The translations under genes and the position numbers were made by a program. A stretch of 64,000 nucleotides of DNA from Vibrio sp. BS-M-Sm-2 (lineage in GTDB: Bacteria; Pseudomonadota; Gammaproteobacteria; Enterobacterales; Vibrionaceae): contig NZ_CP167894.1 in the NCBI RefSeq assembly GCF_041504345.1, positions 496,001 through 560,000 of the forward strand, given 5' to 3'. The stretch's first letter is position 1; the number at the start of each line of letters is the position of its first letter. Shown piece after piece: positions 63,493 through 64,000 of this stretch. The notes under the pieces are model-generated. The model saw only the letters and a list, made by a program, of their open reading frames with translations, ran no database searches and had not been told where the DNA came from.

Positions 63493-64000
63493 CAGCACCT
63501 CCAAAACATTCAAAACATTCGAATGCCTCACGATAGACAAAGTAAAAAGTGAGCAAGCCGATAAATAATGCAATGGTGATCTCCCACACCACAGGCTTCT
63601 TGATCCAACGATGAGATACGTTAGATGTTGAAGACGATTCTTCTTGAATAGAATGAGTAGACGTATCTGTATGGTCTTCATCAGCTTGTAAAATAGGTGC
63701 TTGGTAGAATTCTTTTCCATAGCCTGATTCGTTAGCCTCAACGACATTATCATTATTAGCGCCAGGTTCATCATGTACAATTTCGATGTTCATTGCATTG
63801 ATGAATACATACCCTTCTCCAGGTAAATTATTCACTTCAAATCCAAGCTCTAGACTGTCTAATTTTTTCCTTAACTTCATGATCGCCACAGCCAACGAGT
63901 TGTCCCCAACAACTCTACCTGGCCAACCTTTCTCTATCAGAACTTGTTTATCGATCACTTCACCGTGTGACTCACAAAAAGCCAACAGTAAATTATATTC
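63485..64000 (-). CDS. ToxR-like membrane-bound winged-helix regulator (N-terminus outside window)
   Basis: At least 171 residues, entering from the right edge (first visible codons EYNLLL). The visible N-terminal part is an OmpR-type winged helix ('AFCESHGEVIDKQVLIEKGW', 'NSLAVAIMKLRKKLDSLELG', 'NLPGEGYVFI'). An acidic, Ser-rich linker of about 60 residues is followed by one membrane helix ('PVVWEITIALFIGLLTFYFV') and a tail of only about 16 residues with two cysteines (FECFECFGGAGG). It is thus a CadC/ToxR-type regulator almost without a periplasmic domain and may sense through the two small membrane proteins encoded after it. Confidence 0.85.
   Translation of the reverse strand, partial: EYNLLLAFCESHGEVIDKQVLIEKGWPGRVVGDNSLAVAIMKLRKKLDSLELGFEVNNLPGEGYVFINAMNIEIVHDEPGANNDNVVEANESGYGKEFYQAPILQADEDHTDTSTHSIQEESSSTSNVSHRWIKKPVVWEITIALFIGLLTFYFVYREAFECFECFGGAGG

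Noticed and set aside
63493..63780. Longer N-terminus for the second gene of the ToxR-like operon
   Set aside because: The frame continues upstream, but it overlaps the regulator gene fully in another frame; a GTG with GGAGG at 63492 and the following membrane helix mark the true start.

Overview
This window looks like part of a Vibrio chromosome, probably chromosome 1. The evidence is the gene set and order: tfoX close to serC, hexR next to grxA and ybjL, panP, a fabV/fadE/psrA block, an frhA-like adhesin locus beside nhaA, and bcr-rsuA-radD followed by a dbfRS-like two-component pair. From memory these blocks match the order of V. cholerae chromosome 1 segments, joined differently here. No rRNA, tRNA, insertion sequence, prophage or CRISPR array was recognised.

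Layout. 0-3 kb: a partial exported protein, then a cNMP/CBS/DUF294 signalling protein overlapping the logic of a DnaQ-like exonuclease pair. 3-11.5 kb: a MOSC protein, an AraC regulator, serC, a DUF945 protein, a hybrid histidine kinase with a degenerate receiver plus an intact receiver protein, a small outer-membrane beta-barrel protein and tfoX. 11.7-21.3 kb: HDOD protein, LysO-type exporter, panP, hexR, an iron-type alcohol dehydrogenase, grxA and ybjL. 21.4-26 kb: fatty acid metabolism (fabV, fadE, psrA-like regulator) with candidate FadR-like and PsrA-like operators. 26.4-31.8 kb: a VCBS-repeat surface adhesin with a probable LapG cleavage site, a TolC-family channel and an OmpA-type lipoprotein. 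31.9-45 kb: nhaA, an AttH/FtsX/ATPase export operon whose ATPase is frameshifted at a run of six G, a MATE pump, a triheme cytochrome c peroxidase with a perfect FNR box, ybjT, a nested tandem-repeat array, and a Bcr-type MFS pump. 45-52.5 kb: rsuA, radD, a PepSY protein with a response regulator and sensor kinase (dbfQRS-like), a DedA/LssY membrane protein and a glycosyltransferase. 52.8-64 kb: rplY with a structured leader, then many small, mostly independent genes (Nudix, RDD, nucleotidyltransferase, nitrilase-like, AlkD-like, orphan prepilin, two GNATs, DUF3465, DUF2805, lipoprotein, BLUF photoreceptor), ending in a three-gene overlapping operon headed by a ToxR-like membrane regulator.

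The most unusual non-coding structure is a nested repeat: four tandem heptamers (consensus RTNCGAG) plus a linker of about 14 bases, giving a 42-base unit. It occurs as five copies after (and partly inside) ybjT, as one inverted copy abutting a terminator, and as two copies between ybjL and fabV, 21 kb away. Other points worth a second look are the paralogous live/dead receiver pair, the short FrhA-like adhesin, the hairpin covering the tfoX ribosome binding site, the psrA control region with an orphan terminator behind it, and the terminal ToxR-like operon.
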